This document shows, one piece after another, positions 47,558-58,590 of a DNA stretch of 64,000 bases. Both the position numbers and the translations under genes were made by a program. The stretch is from Tragulus kanchil (Eukaryota; Chordata; Mammalia; Artiodactyla; Tragulidae). The notes beneath the pieces are model-generated. The model had not been told where the DNA came from. It was given only the letters and a program-made list of their open reading frames with translations, and searched no databases. The DNA lies in contig JAIOJX010000006.1 in assembly GCA_022376925.1 (NCBI GenBank), positions 59,047,394 to 59,111,393 of the forward strand, written 5' to 3'. Each line of letters starts with the position of its first letter. The stretch's first letter is position 1.

Positions 47558-49491
47558 ATCTTTTCAAAGAATCAACTTTTGGTTTACTATTGTTTCTTTC
47601 ATTTCTTTTTCATTTTTGTTGCTGTTGTTGTTGTTGTTCTGATTTTTATGATTTCTCTCTGTCTGTTAACTTTGTGGTTTAATTTGTTCTTCTTCTTCCA
47701 GTTGTTTTAAGTTTAAAGTTAAGTTGTCTTTTTGATGTTTTTCTTATTTATTGCGATAGCATTTATTGCTATAAACTTACCTCTTAGAATCACTTTTGCT
47801 GCCTCCCATAGGTTTTGAGTTGTCGTGTTTCATTGTCATTTTTCTTATAGGAATTTTTAAAATTATTATTTCACTTTTGATTTCTTCTGTGATTTGTTCA
47901 TTATTTAGAAATGCATTGTTTAGTCACCACGTGTTTGTGCCTTTATCTTTTTTTCATTTTTTTCCTAGTCTCATATTTTTGTGGTCAGTAAAAATGGTTG
48001 ATATGATTTCAACTTTATTAAATTTACTAAGGGTTAATTTGTGACCCAAGATGCCTGGAGAATGTTCCCCGTGCACCTGAGAAGAATGTGTATTCATCTG
48101 CATTTGGCTGGAAGGTCCTAAATATATCAAAAAGATACAACTCTTTTAATGTATCATTTAAGGCTTCTGTTTCCTTGTTAGTTTTAATTTGATGATCTGA
48201 ACATTGGGGTAAGTGGGGGATTAAGTCTCCTACCATTATTGTTTTACTGTCAATTTCTTCTTTCATGCCTGAGAGTGTTTGTTTTACACATTGGTTGTTC
48301 CTATGTTGGGTACATAGATAATTATAATTGTTATGCCTTCCTCTTGGATTGATCTTTTAATGCTCTTTGATTATAGCCTTCTGGCCCTGCACATCTATTT
48401 TGGGGGAGATTTTGAAACACAGATTTGATTTCTAAGCTAGTAATTGGTTTGTTCATACATCTGATTTATTCCTGATTCAGTCTTGGAAGATTGAACTTCT
48501 CTAAGAATCTGTCGATTTCTTCCAGGTTGTCCATTTTATTGCCATATAGTTGTTCATAATAATCTCTTATAAACCTTTGCATTTCTGTATTGTCTGTTGT
48601 AAGCTCTCCTTTTTCGTTTCTGATTTTGTTGATTTGATTCTTGTAACTTTTTTAGTTAATCAATCTGGTTAGAGATTTGTCAGTTTGATTTATCTTTTCA
48701 AAGAATCAACTTTTGGTTTACTATTGTTTCTTTCATTTCTTTTTCATTTTTGTTGCTGTTGTTGTTGTTGTTCTGATTTTTATGATTTCTCTCTGTCTGT
48801 TAACTTTGTGGTTTAATTTGTTCTTCTTCTTCCAGTTGTTTTAAGTTTAAAGTTAAGTTGTCTTTTTGATGTTTTTCTTATTTATTGCGATAGCATTTAT
48901 TGCTATAAACTTACCTCTTAGAATCACTTTTGCTGCCTCCCATAGGTTTTGAGTTGTCGTGTTTCATTGTCATTTTTCTTATAGGAATTTTTAAAATTAT
49001 TATTTCACTTTTGATTTCTTCTGTGATTTGTTCATTATTTAGAAATGCATTGTTTAGTCACCACGTGTTTGTGCCTTTATCTTTTTTTCATTTTTTTTTC
49101 CTAGTCTCATATTTTTGTGGTCAGTAAAAATGGTTGATATGATTTCAACTTTATTAAATTTACTAAGGGTTAATTTGTGACCCAAGATGCCTGGAGAATG
49201 TTCCCCGTGCACCTGAGAAGAATGTGTATTCATCTGCATTTGGCTGGAAGGTCCTAAATATATCAAAAAGATACAACTCTTTTAATGTATCATTTAAGGC
49301 TTCTGTTTCCTTGTTAGTTTTAATTTGATGATCTGAACATTGGGGTAAGTGGGGGATTAAGTCTCCTACCATTATTGTTTTACTGTCAATTTCTTCTTTC
49401 ATGCCTGAGAGTGTTTGTTTTACACATTGGTTGTTCCTATGTTGGGTACATAGATAATTATAATTGTTATGCCTTCCTCTTGGATTGATCT
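47241..49491. repeat. Tandem duplication D19, period 1134-1136
   Basis: 47241-48355 recurs at 48375-49491 with a 19-base filler (48356-48374). One copy has two extra T in a T run (near 49090 versus 47952). Confidence 0.97.
47621..47641 (+). repeat. (TTG)n short repeat in L1
   Basis: About five TTG/GTT units inside L1 ORF2 antisense sequence, repeated near 48755-48775 by D19. Confidence 0.85.
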
Positions 49492-49533
49492 CTTGATCAT
49501 TACATAGTGTTCTGCCTTGCATCTTTTAATAGT

Positions 49534-49791
49534 TTATATTTTAAGGGCAGTTTTAGCTGATATTAGGATTGCTACTCCAACTTTCTTTTGATTTCCATTT
49601 GCATGGGATATATTTTTCCATCCTCTCAATTTCAGTCTATATGTGCCTTTGGGTCTAAATTGGGTTTCTTGTAAACAGCATATATGTGGATCCTCTTTTT
49701 GCATCAATTCAACCAGTCTGTTTCTTTTGGTTGGAGTGCTTAATCCATATACATTTAAAGTAATTATTGATACAAATGCTCCTATTGCCAT
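49534..49791 (-). pseudogene. L1 ORF2 endonuclease N-terminus (middle L1)
   Basis: An 85-codon frame beginning MAIGAFVSIITLNVYGL and including CLQETQF, the metal-binding Glu region of the L1 endonuclease; the catalytic Asn segment reads TLNVYG. It ends at a stop after about 85 residues, where intact L1s continue. Further endonuclease pieces are at 49054-49522 (with the VGD motif) in other frames. Confidence 0.8.
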
Positions 49792-50727
49792 CCTCTTAAA
49801 TGTTTCCGGTTTGTTTTGGATATCTTTATCTTCTCTTGTATTTGCTGCCTATATAAGCAAGCAAAAGCTCGTTTGGATGTGCTAAATTCTCTTAACTCTG
49901 CTTGTCTGCAAATCTTTTGATTTCTCCATCAATTTTGAATGAGATCCTTGTTGGATAGAGTAATGCTGGTTGTAGATTCTTCTCTTTCACCACTTTAAGT
50001 ATGTCTTCCATTGCCTTCTGGCCTATAAATTTTCTGCTGAAAGATCAGCCATTAAATTTATGGAGTTTCCATGGTATGTTACTTGTTGTTTTTCCTTTGC
50101 TGTTTACACTATTCTTTCTTTATGTTTAATCTGTGTTAGCTTGATTAGTATGTGTCTTGGAGTGTTTCTTCTGGGATTTATCCTGTATGGATCTGTTTGT
50201 GCTTCTTGGACTTTCCTATGCTGCGGAAGTTTTGAACTATATTCTCTTCCAGATTTTCCCATACACTTTCTTTTTCTCTTCTTATTCTTGGAACTATATA
50301 TTCAAATGTTGGTGCATGTGATATTATCCCTGAGGCCTCTGAGACTATCCTCAGTTCTTTTCATTCTTTATTCAGTTTGTTCTTTATTCAGTTCTTTGCG
50401 CCATTCTTTCAGCTCACTTATCTATTCTGCCTCAGATACTCTACTACTGATTCCTTCTAGAGCATTTCTAAGTTCAGCAATTGAGTTGTTTGACTCTTTT
50501 TATTTTTGAGTTCTTTCATTTGTTTGCTTGTTCAATGTGTTGAATGCTTCTTGAATTTTCTATAATATTCTATTTTTGAAATTTTGTATTATTGTTAGTA
50601 TGGTTTTTCTCGGAATCCCCTTTGAGATAGCTGGTCTAATTCCTTTTCACTCATTTGGGTTTGTGTGTTTATAGATTTTTCCTTCAATTTTGCAGTGTTT
50701 CTCTGCTTTTTCATTATTAATATTTTT

Positions 50728-50737
50728 GTTAATTTTT
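50728..50737 (+). repeat. Target-site duplication of young L1, 3'-side copy
   Basis: GTTAATTTTT, identical to 58581-58590 on the other side of the young L1. It falls inside middle-L1 sequence that lines up with the young L1's own text at about 56908-56917 (gttaatttttg). Confidence 0.75.
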
Positions 50738-51033
50738 TAAAAATTAATTAATTTATTTATTTATTTTTCTACATGTATGTTCCCAGATCATTCATATGCA
50801 TATCCCTTGACCCTCCCCCCACCCAGTTCCCCCCCTCCCATCCCTCCAGACCATCGCTCCAAGTGGTTGTAGGTACTCCTTTTCCCCTAGCACAATGACA
50901 ATAGCTATCTTTTCTACACATGACAGTATAGGTTTCCATGTTACTCCCTCCCACTGTTCGGTCTCCACAATGTCTTTATGTCTATTCTCTGTTTTTTCAT
51001 GAGTTCACTGCGTGTGTTATCATGACCATCTTA

Positions 51034-51501
51034 CTAGATCCCATATATATGAGTTAGTATACTATACTTGTCTTTCTCTTTTTGACTTACTTCACTTTTT
51101 ATGATAGGTTCTAGAGCCAGCCACCTCATTAGGACTGAGTCTTCTGCATTTCTTTTAACAGCTGAGTAGTATTCCATTGTATATATGTACCAGTGCTTCT
51201 GGATCCATTCATTTGTCGATGGACATCTAGGTTGCTTCCATGTTCTGGCTATTGTATAGAGAGCTGCAATGAACATTGGGGCACAGGTGCCTCTTTCAGT
51301 TTTGATTTCATCAGGATATAGGCCTAATAGTGGGATTGCTGGGTCGTATGCTGCTTCTATTTTTAGTTTTTTAAGGAATCTCCATATTGTCTTCCACAGA
51401 GGTTGTACTAATTTACATTCCCACCAGCAATGCAAGAGGGTTCCCTTTTCTCCACACCCTCTCCAGCATTTGTTGTCTGTCGATTTGTTGATGATGGCCA
51501 T
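51034..51501 (-). pseudogene. Young L1 ORF2, C-terminal segment
   Basis: 155 codons forming the natural end of L1 ORF2p: the Cys-rich motif ([18 protein letters not shown], about residues 12-29) and the conserved tail ([10 protein letters not shown]). It is out of frame with the upstream segment because of a small deletion near 51515 (shared by both D20 copies), where the older L1s have about five more bases between 'gtgtgaggt' and 'ctcattg'. The stop at 51034 is the normal ORF2 terminus. Confidence 0.85.
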
Positions 51502-53788
51502 TCTGACAGGTGTGAGGTCTCATTGTGGTTTTAATTTGCATTTCTCTGATAATGAGCGAGGTTGAGCATCGTTTCATGTATTTTTGGGCCATTTGTATGT
51601 CCTCTTTGGAGAGGCGTCTCTTTAGATCTTTTTCCCATTTTTTGATTGGGCTGCTCATTTTCCCTGTGCTGAGTTGTCTGAGTTGCTTGTAGATTTTGGA
51701 GATTAATTCTTTGTCTGTTGTTTCATTTACTATGATTTTCTCCCACTCTGTGGGGTGTCTGTTGAACTTTTTTGTAATTTCTTTTGCTGTAAAAAAGCTT
51801 TTAAGTTTCATAAGGTCCCATATGTTCATTTTTCTTTTCAGTTGTGCTATTTTAGTTGGTGGGTCAGAGAAGATCTTGCTTTGATTGATGTCCTTGAGGG
51901 TTTTGCCTATATTCTCCTCTAAGAGCTGGATGGTTTCTGGTCTTACATTGAGGTCTTTAATCCATTTTAAGTTGATCTTAGTGTATGGTGTCAGGGAGTG
52001 TTCCAATTTCATTTTTTTGCATGTAGCTGTCCAATTCTCCCAGCACCACTTGTTGAAGAGGCTGTCTTTGTCCCACTTTATAGTTTCTCCTCCTTTATCA
52101 AAAGTAAGGTACCCATAGGCGCGTGGGTTGATCTCTGGGTTCTCAATCTTGTTCCATTGATCTATAGTTCTGTTTTTGTGCCAGTACCATACTGTCTTGA
52201 TAACTGTTGCTTTGTAGTAGAGTCTGAAGTTAGGAAGGCTGATCCCTCCAACTCCATTCTTCTTCCTCAGGATTGCTTTGGCTATTCGTGGTCTTCTGTG
52301 TTTCCATATGAACTGTGTAATTATTTGGTCTAGTTCTGTGAAAAATGTCAGTGGTAGTTGAACAGGTATTGCATTGAATCTGTAGATGATATTTGGAAGT
52401 ATGGTCATTTTCACAATATTGATTCTTCCAATCCAGGAACATGGAATATCTCTCCATCTGTTTAAGTCTTCTTTAATGTCTCTCATGAGTGTCTTGTAAT
52501 TTTCTGTGTACAATTCTCTCCGATTCCCACCAGCAATGCAAGAGGGTTCCCTTTTCTCCACCCTCTCCAGCATTTGTTGTCTGTCGATTTGTTGATGATG
52601 GCCATTCTGACAGGTGTGAGGTCTCATTGTGGTTTTAATTTGCATTTCTCTGATAATGAGCGAGGTTGAGCATCGTTTCATGTATTTTTGGGCCATTTGT
52701 ATGTCCTCTTTGGAGAGGCGTCTCTTTAGATCTTTTTCCCATTTTTTGATTGGGCTGCTCATTTTCCCTGTGCTGAGTTGTCTGAGTTGCTTGTAGATTT
52801 TGGAGATTAATTCTTTGTCTGTTGTTTCATTTACTATGATTTTCTCCCACTCTGTGGGGTGTCTGTTGAACTTTTTTGTAATTTCTTTTGCTGTAAAAAA
52901 GCTTTTAAGTTTCATAAGGTCCCATATGTTCATTTTTCTTTTCAGTTGTGCTATTTTAGTTGGTGGGTCAGAGAAGATCTTGCTTTGATTGATGTCCTTG
53001 AGGGTTTTGCCTATATTCTCCTCTAAGAGCTGGATGGTTTCTGGTCTTACATTGAGGTCTTTAATCCATTTTAAGTTGATCTTAGTGTATGGTGTCAGGG
53101 AGTGTTCCAACTTCATTTTTTTGCATGTAGCTGTCCAATTCTCCCAGCACCACTTGTTGAAGAGGCTGTCTTTGTCCCATTTTATAGTTTCTCCTCCTTT
53201 ATCAAAAATAATGTACCCATAGGTGCGTGGGTTGATCTCTGGGTTCTCAATCTTGTTCCATTGATCTATAGTTCTGTTTTTGTGCCAGTACCATACTGTC
53301 TTGATAACTGTTGCTTTGTAGTAGAGTCTGAAGTTAGGAAGGCTGATCCCTCCAACTCCATTCTTCTTCCTCAGGATTGCTTTGGCTATTCGTGGTCTTC
53401 TGTGTTTCCATATGAACTGTGTAATTATTTGGTCTAGTTCTGTGAAAAATGTCAGTGGTAGTTGAACAGGTATTGCATTGAATCTGTAGATGATATTTGG
53501 AAGTATGGTCATTTTCACAATATTGATTCTTCCAATCCAGGAACATGGAATATCTCTCCATCTGTTTAAGTCTTCTTTAATGTCTCTCATGAGTGTCTTG
53601 TAATTTTCTGTGTACAATTCTTTTGTTTCTTTGGGTAGGTTTATTCCTAGATATTTGATTCTTTTTGGTGGCAATGGTGAAGGGGATTGCCTCTTTGATT
53701 TCATTTTCTGATTTTTCATTGTTTGTGTATAGGAATGCCAGTGATTTCTGTGTGTTGACTTTGTATCCTGCGACTTTGCTGAATTCAT
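51413..53788 (-). pseudogene. Young L1 ORF2 middle segment, internally duplicated by D20
   Basis: A 791-codon open frame covering the L1 region after the RT palm (from [20 protein letters not shown]) towards the Cys-rich domain, followed by the same region again. The repeat begins at an Asn-Arg-Arg-Glu junction and is a product of duplication D20, whose 1104-bp later period is a multiple of three, so the frame stays open by chance. It is not a novel protein. Once collapsed, the segment is about 420 codons and is joined to the upstream RT by a frameshift near 53670. Confidence 0.9.
51417..53621. repeat. Tandem duplication D20, period 1104-1106
   Basis: 51417-52517 recurs at 52523-53621 with a five-base filler (ctccg). 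The last duplication in the window. Visible differences include ACACCC versus ACCC near 51454/52559 and a few substitutions near 52087-52130/53190-53230. Confidence 0.97.
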
Positions 53789-55952
53789 TGATTAGTTCTA
53801 GTAGCTTTGTAACCGTGTCTTTGGGATTTTCTATGTATAATATCATGTCGTCTGCAAAAAGAGAGAGCTTGACTTCTTTCTTTCCAATGTGGATTCCTTT
53901 GATTTCTTTCTCTTCTCTTATTGCTGTTGCTAGAACTTCCAGGACTATGTTGAATAGCAGTGGTGAAAGTGGGCACCCCTGTCTTGTTCCTGATCTTAGA
54001 GGGAATGCTTTCAGTTTTTCACCATTAACAATAATGTTCGCTGTAGGCTTCTCATAGATGGCTTTTATTATGTTGAAATAGGTTCCTTCTATGCCCTTTT
54101 TCTGAAGAGTTTTGATCATAAATGGATGTTGTACTTTGTCGAAGGCTTTTTCTGCATCTATTGAAATGCTCATCTGATTTTTATCTTTCAACTTGTTGAT
54201 ATGGTGTATCACATTGATTGATTTGCGGATGTTGAAGAAGCCTTGCATGCCTGGGATGAACCCAACTTGATCATGATGTATGAGTTTTTTGACATGTCGT
54301 TGAATTCTGTTTGCTAGGATTTTGTTGAGGATCTTGGCATCTAAGTTCATCAGTGAAATTGGCCTATAGTTTTCCTTTTTTGTGTTGTCTTTGCCTGGTT
54401 TGGGTATCAGGGTGATGGTGGCCTCGTAGAATGTGTTTGGAAGTTTTCCTTCCTGTGCAATTTCTTGGAAGAGTTTTAGAAGGACAGGCATTAGCTCTTC
54501 TTTAAATGTTTGGTAGAATTCGGCTGTGAAGCCATCTGGTCCTGGGCTTTTATTTTTGGGTAGATTTTTAATCACAAATTCGATTTCTGAGCTTGTGATT
54601 GGGTTGTTCAAAGTTTCTCTTTCTTCCTGGCTCAGTCTTGGGAGATTAATCCTGTCCAAGAAACTGTCCATTTCTTCCAAGTTGTCCGGTTTGTTGCCAT
54701 AGAGTTGCTTATAATAGTCTCTTAGAATCCTTTGGATTTCTGCATTATCTGTTGTAAACTCTCCTTTTTCGTTTTTGATTTTGTTGATCTGGTTCTTCTC
54801 TCTCTTTTTCTTAATGAGTCTGGCCAGTGGCTTGTCAGTTTTGTTAACCTTTTCAAAGAACCAGCTTTTTGTTTTATTTATCTTTACTATTGTTTCTTTT
54901 GTTTCTTTCTCATTTATTTCTGCTCTGATCTTTATGATTTCTCTTCTTCTGCTGGCTTTGGGATGTTTTTGTTCTTCTTTCTCCAACTGTTTTAAGCGGA
55001 GGGTTAGGTCATCTGCTTCATATTTTCCTAGTTTCTTGAGGTGGGATTGTATTGCTATAAATTTCCCTCTTAGAACTGCTTTTGCAGTATCCCATAGGTT
55101 TTGCATGGTCGTGTGTTCATTGTCATTTTCTTCTAGGAATTGTTTAATTTCTCCTTTAATTTCCTCAATGATCAGTTGGTTTTTTAGGTATGTATTGTTT
55201 AATCTCCATGTGTTTCTGTTTTTAGGGTTTTTTTTCTGGTAGTTGATCTCCAGTATCATTGCATTGTGGTCCGAGAAGATGGTTGAAATAATTTCGGTTT
55301 TCTTGAACTGACTGAGGATTGATTTGTGGCCCAAGATGTGGTCTATCCTGGAGAATGTTCCATGAGCACTTGAGAAGAAAGTGTATTCTTCTGCTTTTGG
55401 ATGGAACGTCCTAAAGATATCGATGAGGTCCATTTTTTCCAGTGTGGCATTTAAGGCTTGTGTTTCGTTATTAATTTTCTGTTTTGTTGATCTGTCCATT
55501 GGTGTGAGAGGAGTGTTAAAGTCTCCTACTATTATTGTGTTATTGTTGATTTCTTCTTTTATGTCTGAAAGTACCTGTCTTATGTATTGAAGTGCCCCTG
55601 TGTTGGGTGCGTAGATATTCATGACTGTTATGTCTTCCTCTTGGATAGATCCCTTAATCATGATGTAGTGACCTGCCTTGTCTCTTAGAATCTTCTTTAC
55701 TTTAAAGTCTATTTTGTCTGATATAAGGATTGCTACTCCAGCTTTCCTTTGATTTCCATTTGCATGAAATATCTTTTTCCAACCTTTCACTTTCAGTCTA
55801 TGAGTGTCTCTAGGTCTGAAGTGGCTCTCTTGTAAACAGCATATATATGGGTCTTGCTTCTCGATATATTCAGCCAGCCTATGTCTTTTGGTTGGAGCAT
55901 TTAGTCCATTTACGTTCAAAGTAGTTATTGATACGAATGTTCCTATTGTCAT
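53577..55952 (-). pseudogene. Young L1 ORF2: endonuclease and reverse transcriptase
   Basis: 791 codons from the natural ORF2 start ([17 protein letters not shown]). The endonuclease (residues 1-240), which nicks target DNA, has N13, E42, the D144-F-N146 motif, D204 and the S227-D228-H229 box. The RT (about 450-760), which copies L1 RNA at the nick, has the palm motifs AFDKVQ and [12 protein letters not shown] and the catalytic FADD at residues 699-702 (53847-53858). The frame leaves L1 about residue 760 at a run of five A on the sense strand near 53665, after which the final 25 or so residues are out of register; the L1 text continues in the next frame (51413-53788). It sits 57 bp after ORF1, the usual L1 arrangement. 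Confidence 0.92.
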
Positions 55953-56009
55953 CTTCTTAGAAATTTGGGGTTTGACTTGTAAGACTTCTCCTACTCTTGT
56001 ATTTATTGG

Positions 56010-56900
56010 CTATATCAGGCCCTTTAACACTTGCTGTAGGGCTGGTTTTGTGGTACAGAATTCTTTTAGTTTTTGCTTGTCTGTGAAGCTTTTGACTTCA
56101 TCATCGATTTTGAATGAGATTCTTGCTGGGTAGAGAATTCGTGGTTGCAGGTTATTCTCTTTTAGCCATTGAAATGTATCTTGCCATTCTCTTCTGGCCT
56201 GTAGGGTTTCTGTTGAGAGATCCACAGTTAAACGTATGGGGTTTCCTTTATATGTTATTTGTTGTTTGCTCCTAGCTGCTTTTAGTAATCTGTCTTTATA
56301 TTTAGTCTGCGTTAGTTTGATTAGTATGTGCCTTGGTGTGTTTCTTCTGGGGTTTCTCCTGTGTGGAACTCTTTGTGCTTCCTGGACTTGGTTGACTATT
56401 TCCTTTCCCATGCTGGGGAAATTTTCAACTATAACCTCTTCAAGAATTTTTTCATAGTCTTTCTTCTCTTCTTCTTCTGGAACTCCTGTAATTCTAATGT
56501 TGGTGCCTTTAATATTGTCCCATAGGTCTCTGAGGCTATCCTCAGTTCTTTTAATTCTTTGGGCTTTGTTCTGTTCTTCAGCACTTATTTCCACCATTCT
56601 GTCTTCCAGCTCACTTATCCATTCTTCAGCCTCTGATACTCTACTGTTGAGACCTTCTATAGTATTTTTGAGTTCAGCAATTGAGTTGGTGGTCTCTATT
56701 TGCTTATTTTTCATTTCCTGCATGTCTTTTCTCAATGCACTAATTTCCTCTAATATTCTGCTTTCGGTGTTTTGCATCCTCATTAGTATAGCTTTTCTGA
56801 ATTCTCTTTCAGATAGCTTGTCTATCTCCTCCTCTGTCATTTGAAGTGGTGTTTCTCTAGCTTGGTCCTTCATTTGTACAGTGTTTCTCTGACGTTTCAT
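56010..56900 (-). CDS. L1 ORF1p, RNA-binding chaperone (intact frame)
   Basis: 296 codons from MKRQRNTVQ to a natural stop, uninterrupted. ORF1p coats L1 RNA as a trimer in cytoplasmic ribonucleoprotein particles and is needed for retrotransposition. A long coiled coil is visible at about residues 35-130 (leucine/isoleucine heptads, EISALRKDMQEMKNKQIETT), then an RRM-like domain about 131-215 (NIRITGVPEEEEKKDYEKIL) and the C-terminal domain with ARREWQDTFQWLKENNLQPR (about 235-255) and the conserved YPARISF. It is the only full-length, undamaged retroelement gene in the window. Expression would depend on the CpG-rich 5' UTR at 58200-58580. Confidence 0.92.
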   Translation of the reverse strand: MKRQRNTVQMKDQARETPLQMTEEEIDKLSEREFRKAILMRMQNTESRILEEISALRKDMQEMKNKQIETTNSIAELKNTIEGLNSRVSEAEEWISELEDRMVEISAEEQNKAQRIKRTEDSLRDLWDNIKGTNIRITGVPEEEEKKDYEKILEEVIVENFPSMGKEIVNQVQEAQRVPHRRNPRRNTPRHILIKLTQTKYKDRLLKAARSKQQITYKGNPIRLTVDLSTETLQARREWQDTFQWLKENNLQPRILYPARISFKIDDEVKSFTDKQKLKEFCTTKPALQQVLKGLI

Positions 56901-58580
56901 TATTAGGTTAATTTTTGTTTCTTTGTGTGTGTCTGTGTGTATGGAGTTCTTATTCCCACCAGGCTTCTTGGTTGAATTCTCCCTTCCTTTGGGTCTCTGT
57001 CCTTGTAGAAGGGTTCAGTGGTTTGTGTCTTGGGTGGTGTTGGGTCTTGTGTACAGGTGAATAATCTCTAGTGTTGTATGTTCTTTGATAATCAGTGTGG
57101 AGTCTTGGAATCCAGGCTTCCGCTTCGAGGATCCTTGGTTTGATGCTTGGTCAAGGGGTGTAGGCTCTATGTCTGGTTTGCTATGGTGTTCTGTGATACT
57201 AGTTCACACACTAGCATCTGAGGAACAAGAGGTGCATCCCTGATGGGTGACAGTCATAAAAGCATGCAGATGTTTTCTAACATAATCATAAGATATACAT
57301 ACATATACAGCAATCCCCACAACTGACCAGTTTTACAGAGATAAGGTGCAGGAAATCTTTCTAGCAACTCATGCAATCACAGATGATACTTGCCCGTTAA
57401 GCTTTGAATTAATTAAAATAGTGCCTGAATAATAGATCTAGCACAAGGTTCTGGCTTGGATAATTACAATGAGAGCAATTTTAAATTAGGACATGTGCTC
57501 GGGGTGACAAGGAGGAGAGTCTATAAGTAATAAAAAGGAAAAGATTTGTCTTGGAAGTATTTTATAGGATTAGGTAGCAAAGATTAGTGTGTGTACTGTT
57601 TAGTGTATTTGGAAGTGAATAGTGGAGATAGAAAGATAGGAAAAATTTATCTAGAGGATATTGGTAGCTAGGAAGATGTTTTACATTTAGAACATAGAGA
57701 AAGAAAGCAGTGGGAAAGAGGAAAGAGAAAAGAGAATTAGAGGTTTTCAAGAATTAAAATTAAAGTTAATAAAATATAATAAAATTCAAAAGAAAGTTAA
57801 AAATTAAAAAGAGCAGAAAAAATTATTAAGAGACCGAAAAACAAAGAAAAAACACATAAAATAAATCAAACAAATGAAAACTACAAAAAAAACCCAAAAC
57901 AAACAAACATAAAAAGCCCCCAATAAACAAAGAAACTAATAAACCCCAAACCAATCAATTGAATAAGCAAAATAGTCCACCACAAAGAAGCAGAAAAAAA
58001 TGAAAAAAGAAAAAAAAAAAAAAAGTTAAATACTGTCCTTGGTTTTTATCTTCACATCTGCCTGTTGGAAACCAATCTGCTCTTGATGGTGGTGTCTTGA
58101 TGGCGTAGTCTTTCCCTTATAGTGCCTGTTGCTGTGGTTTCTCTTTTTGTGTTCAGCAAAATGAGGGCTTTGCTGCCATACTGGGTGCTGGCCGGGACGG
58201 TGGGCTGATCCCAATCAGTCGGGCAGAGGCTGCGGCGCGCGCAGCCCGGTATTGGAGGGGCGTGCCCCGGCTCTACCGCGCGCCCGCCTGTAGTCTCCAA
58301 TCCCTGCTCTTTCCCCGGCTTCCTCCACTGCTGCTGCAGTTCTAGGGGAATGCGGGCTCCTCCACCACTGGCACACGCGCACTGCCGGTTATGTGTCTAA
58401 GTACCAAAGGCGGACGCGAGCTTTCCCGTCCAACTCGTGCCCGGTCCCTGGTCAGCAACCCGTGGACGACTTCCTCTCTCCGTTCAGCAAGCCCTCCAGT
58501 TGGAGTGGCTGAACTTACCCGCCTCGGCGCTCCTCGCGGCGTCCGCGGCTCCTCGTGGCGGGCGGGTTCCGGCGGCTCCT
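56901..58580 (-). promoter_or_regulatory. Young L1 5' UTR with CpG-rich promoter region
   Basis: About 1.7 kb upstream of ORF1. 58200-58580 is strongly GC- and CpG-rich (several CGCG motifs near 58236-58290 and 58530-58560) and is the likely internal RNA polymerase II promoter. 57700-58025 is conspicuously A-rich on the plus strand, with repeated AAAC/AAAT tracts. L1 promoters of this type are usually silenced by CpG methylation. Confidence 0.75.
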
Positions 58581-58590
58581 GTTAATTTTT
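58581..58590 (+). repeat. Target-site duplication of young L1, 5'-side copy
   Basis: GTTAATTTTT directly beyond the GC-rich L1 5' end, matching 50728-50737. Confidence 0.75.

Larger units (their letters stand above)
42335..50727 (-). mobile_element. Middle-aged L1, 3' part (resumes at 58591)
   Basis: 3' UTR and tail at 42335-42640, ORF2 C-terminus near 42900-43200, RT region 44100-47400, endonuclease 48027-49791, then decayed ORF1 to about 50700. Reading frames are broken throughout, and the RT metal-binding box reads FPDG rather than FADD at 44365-44376. D17, D18 and D19 duplicate three stretches. At 50727 the sequence is interrupted by the young L1 and resumes at 58591 in its 5' UTR. Confidence 0.88.
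50738..58580 (-). mobile_element. Young full-length ruminant L1, inserted in an older L1
   Basis: 7.84 kb as assembled, about 6.74 kb after removing D20. In sense order: CpG-rich 5' UTR (58580-56901), ORF1 (56900-56010), 57-bp spacer, ORF2 (55952 down to 51034), 3' UTR and an A/AAAT-rich tail at 50738-50765. A 10-bp target-site duplication GTTAATTTTT flanks it. Full length, target-site duplication, intact ORF1 and intact endonuclease residues indicate a recent insertion. Two frameshifts in ORF2 make it inactive as sequenced. Confidence 0.93.

Noticed and set aside
50060..50509. 149-codon plus-strand frame with hydrophobic runs, as a membrane protein
   Set aside because: It is the antisense of decayed L1 ORF1 in the middle L1; similar hydrophobic shadows (54732-55242, 56236-56844) lie opposite the young L1's ORFs.
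1..53621. A new tandem-replicating element with a 1.1-kb unit
   Set aside because: The units share no sequence, ends or motifs with each other; only length is shared, which points to assembly rather than a mobile system.
57700..58025. A-rich stretch as a processed-pseudogene poly(A) tail
   Set aside because: It lies inside the young L1's 5' UTR with L1 sequence on both sides and shows no upstream exon-like sequence.
58026..58585. GC-rich frames at the L1 5' end as a host gene exon
   Set aside because: They overlap on both strands, are explained by GC content and fall inside the L1 5' UTR bounded by a target-site duplication.
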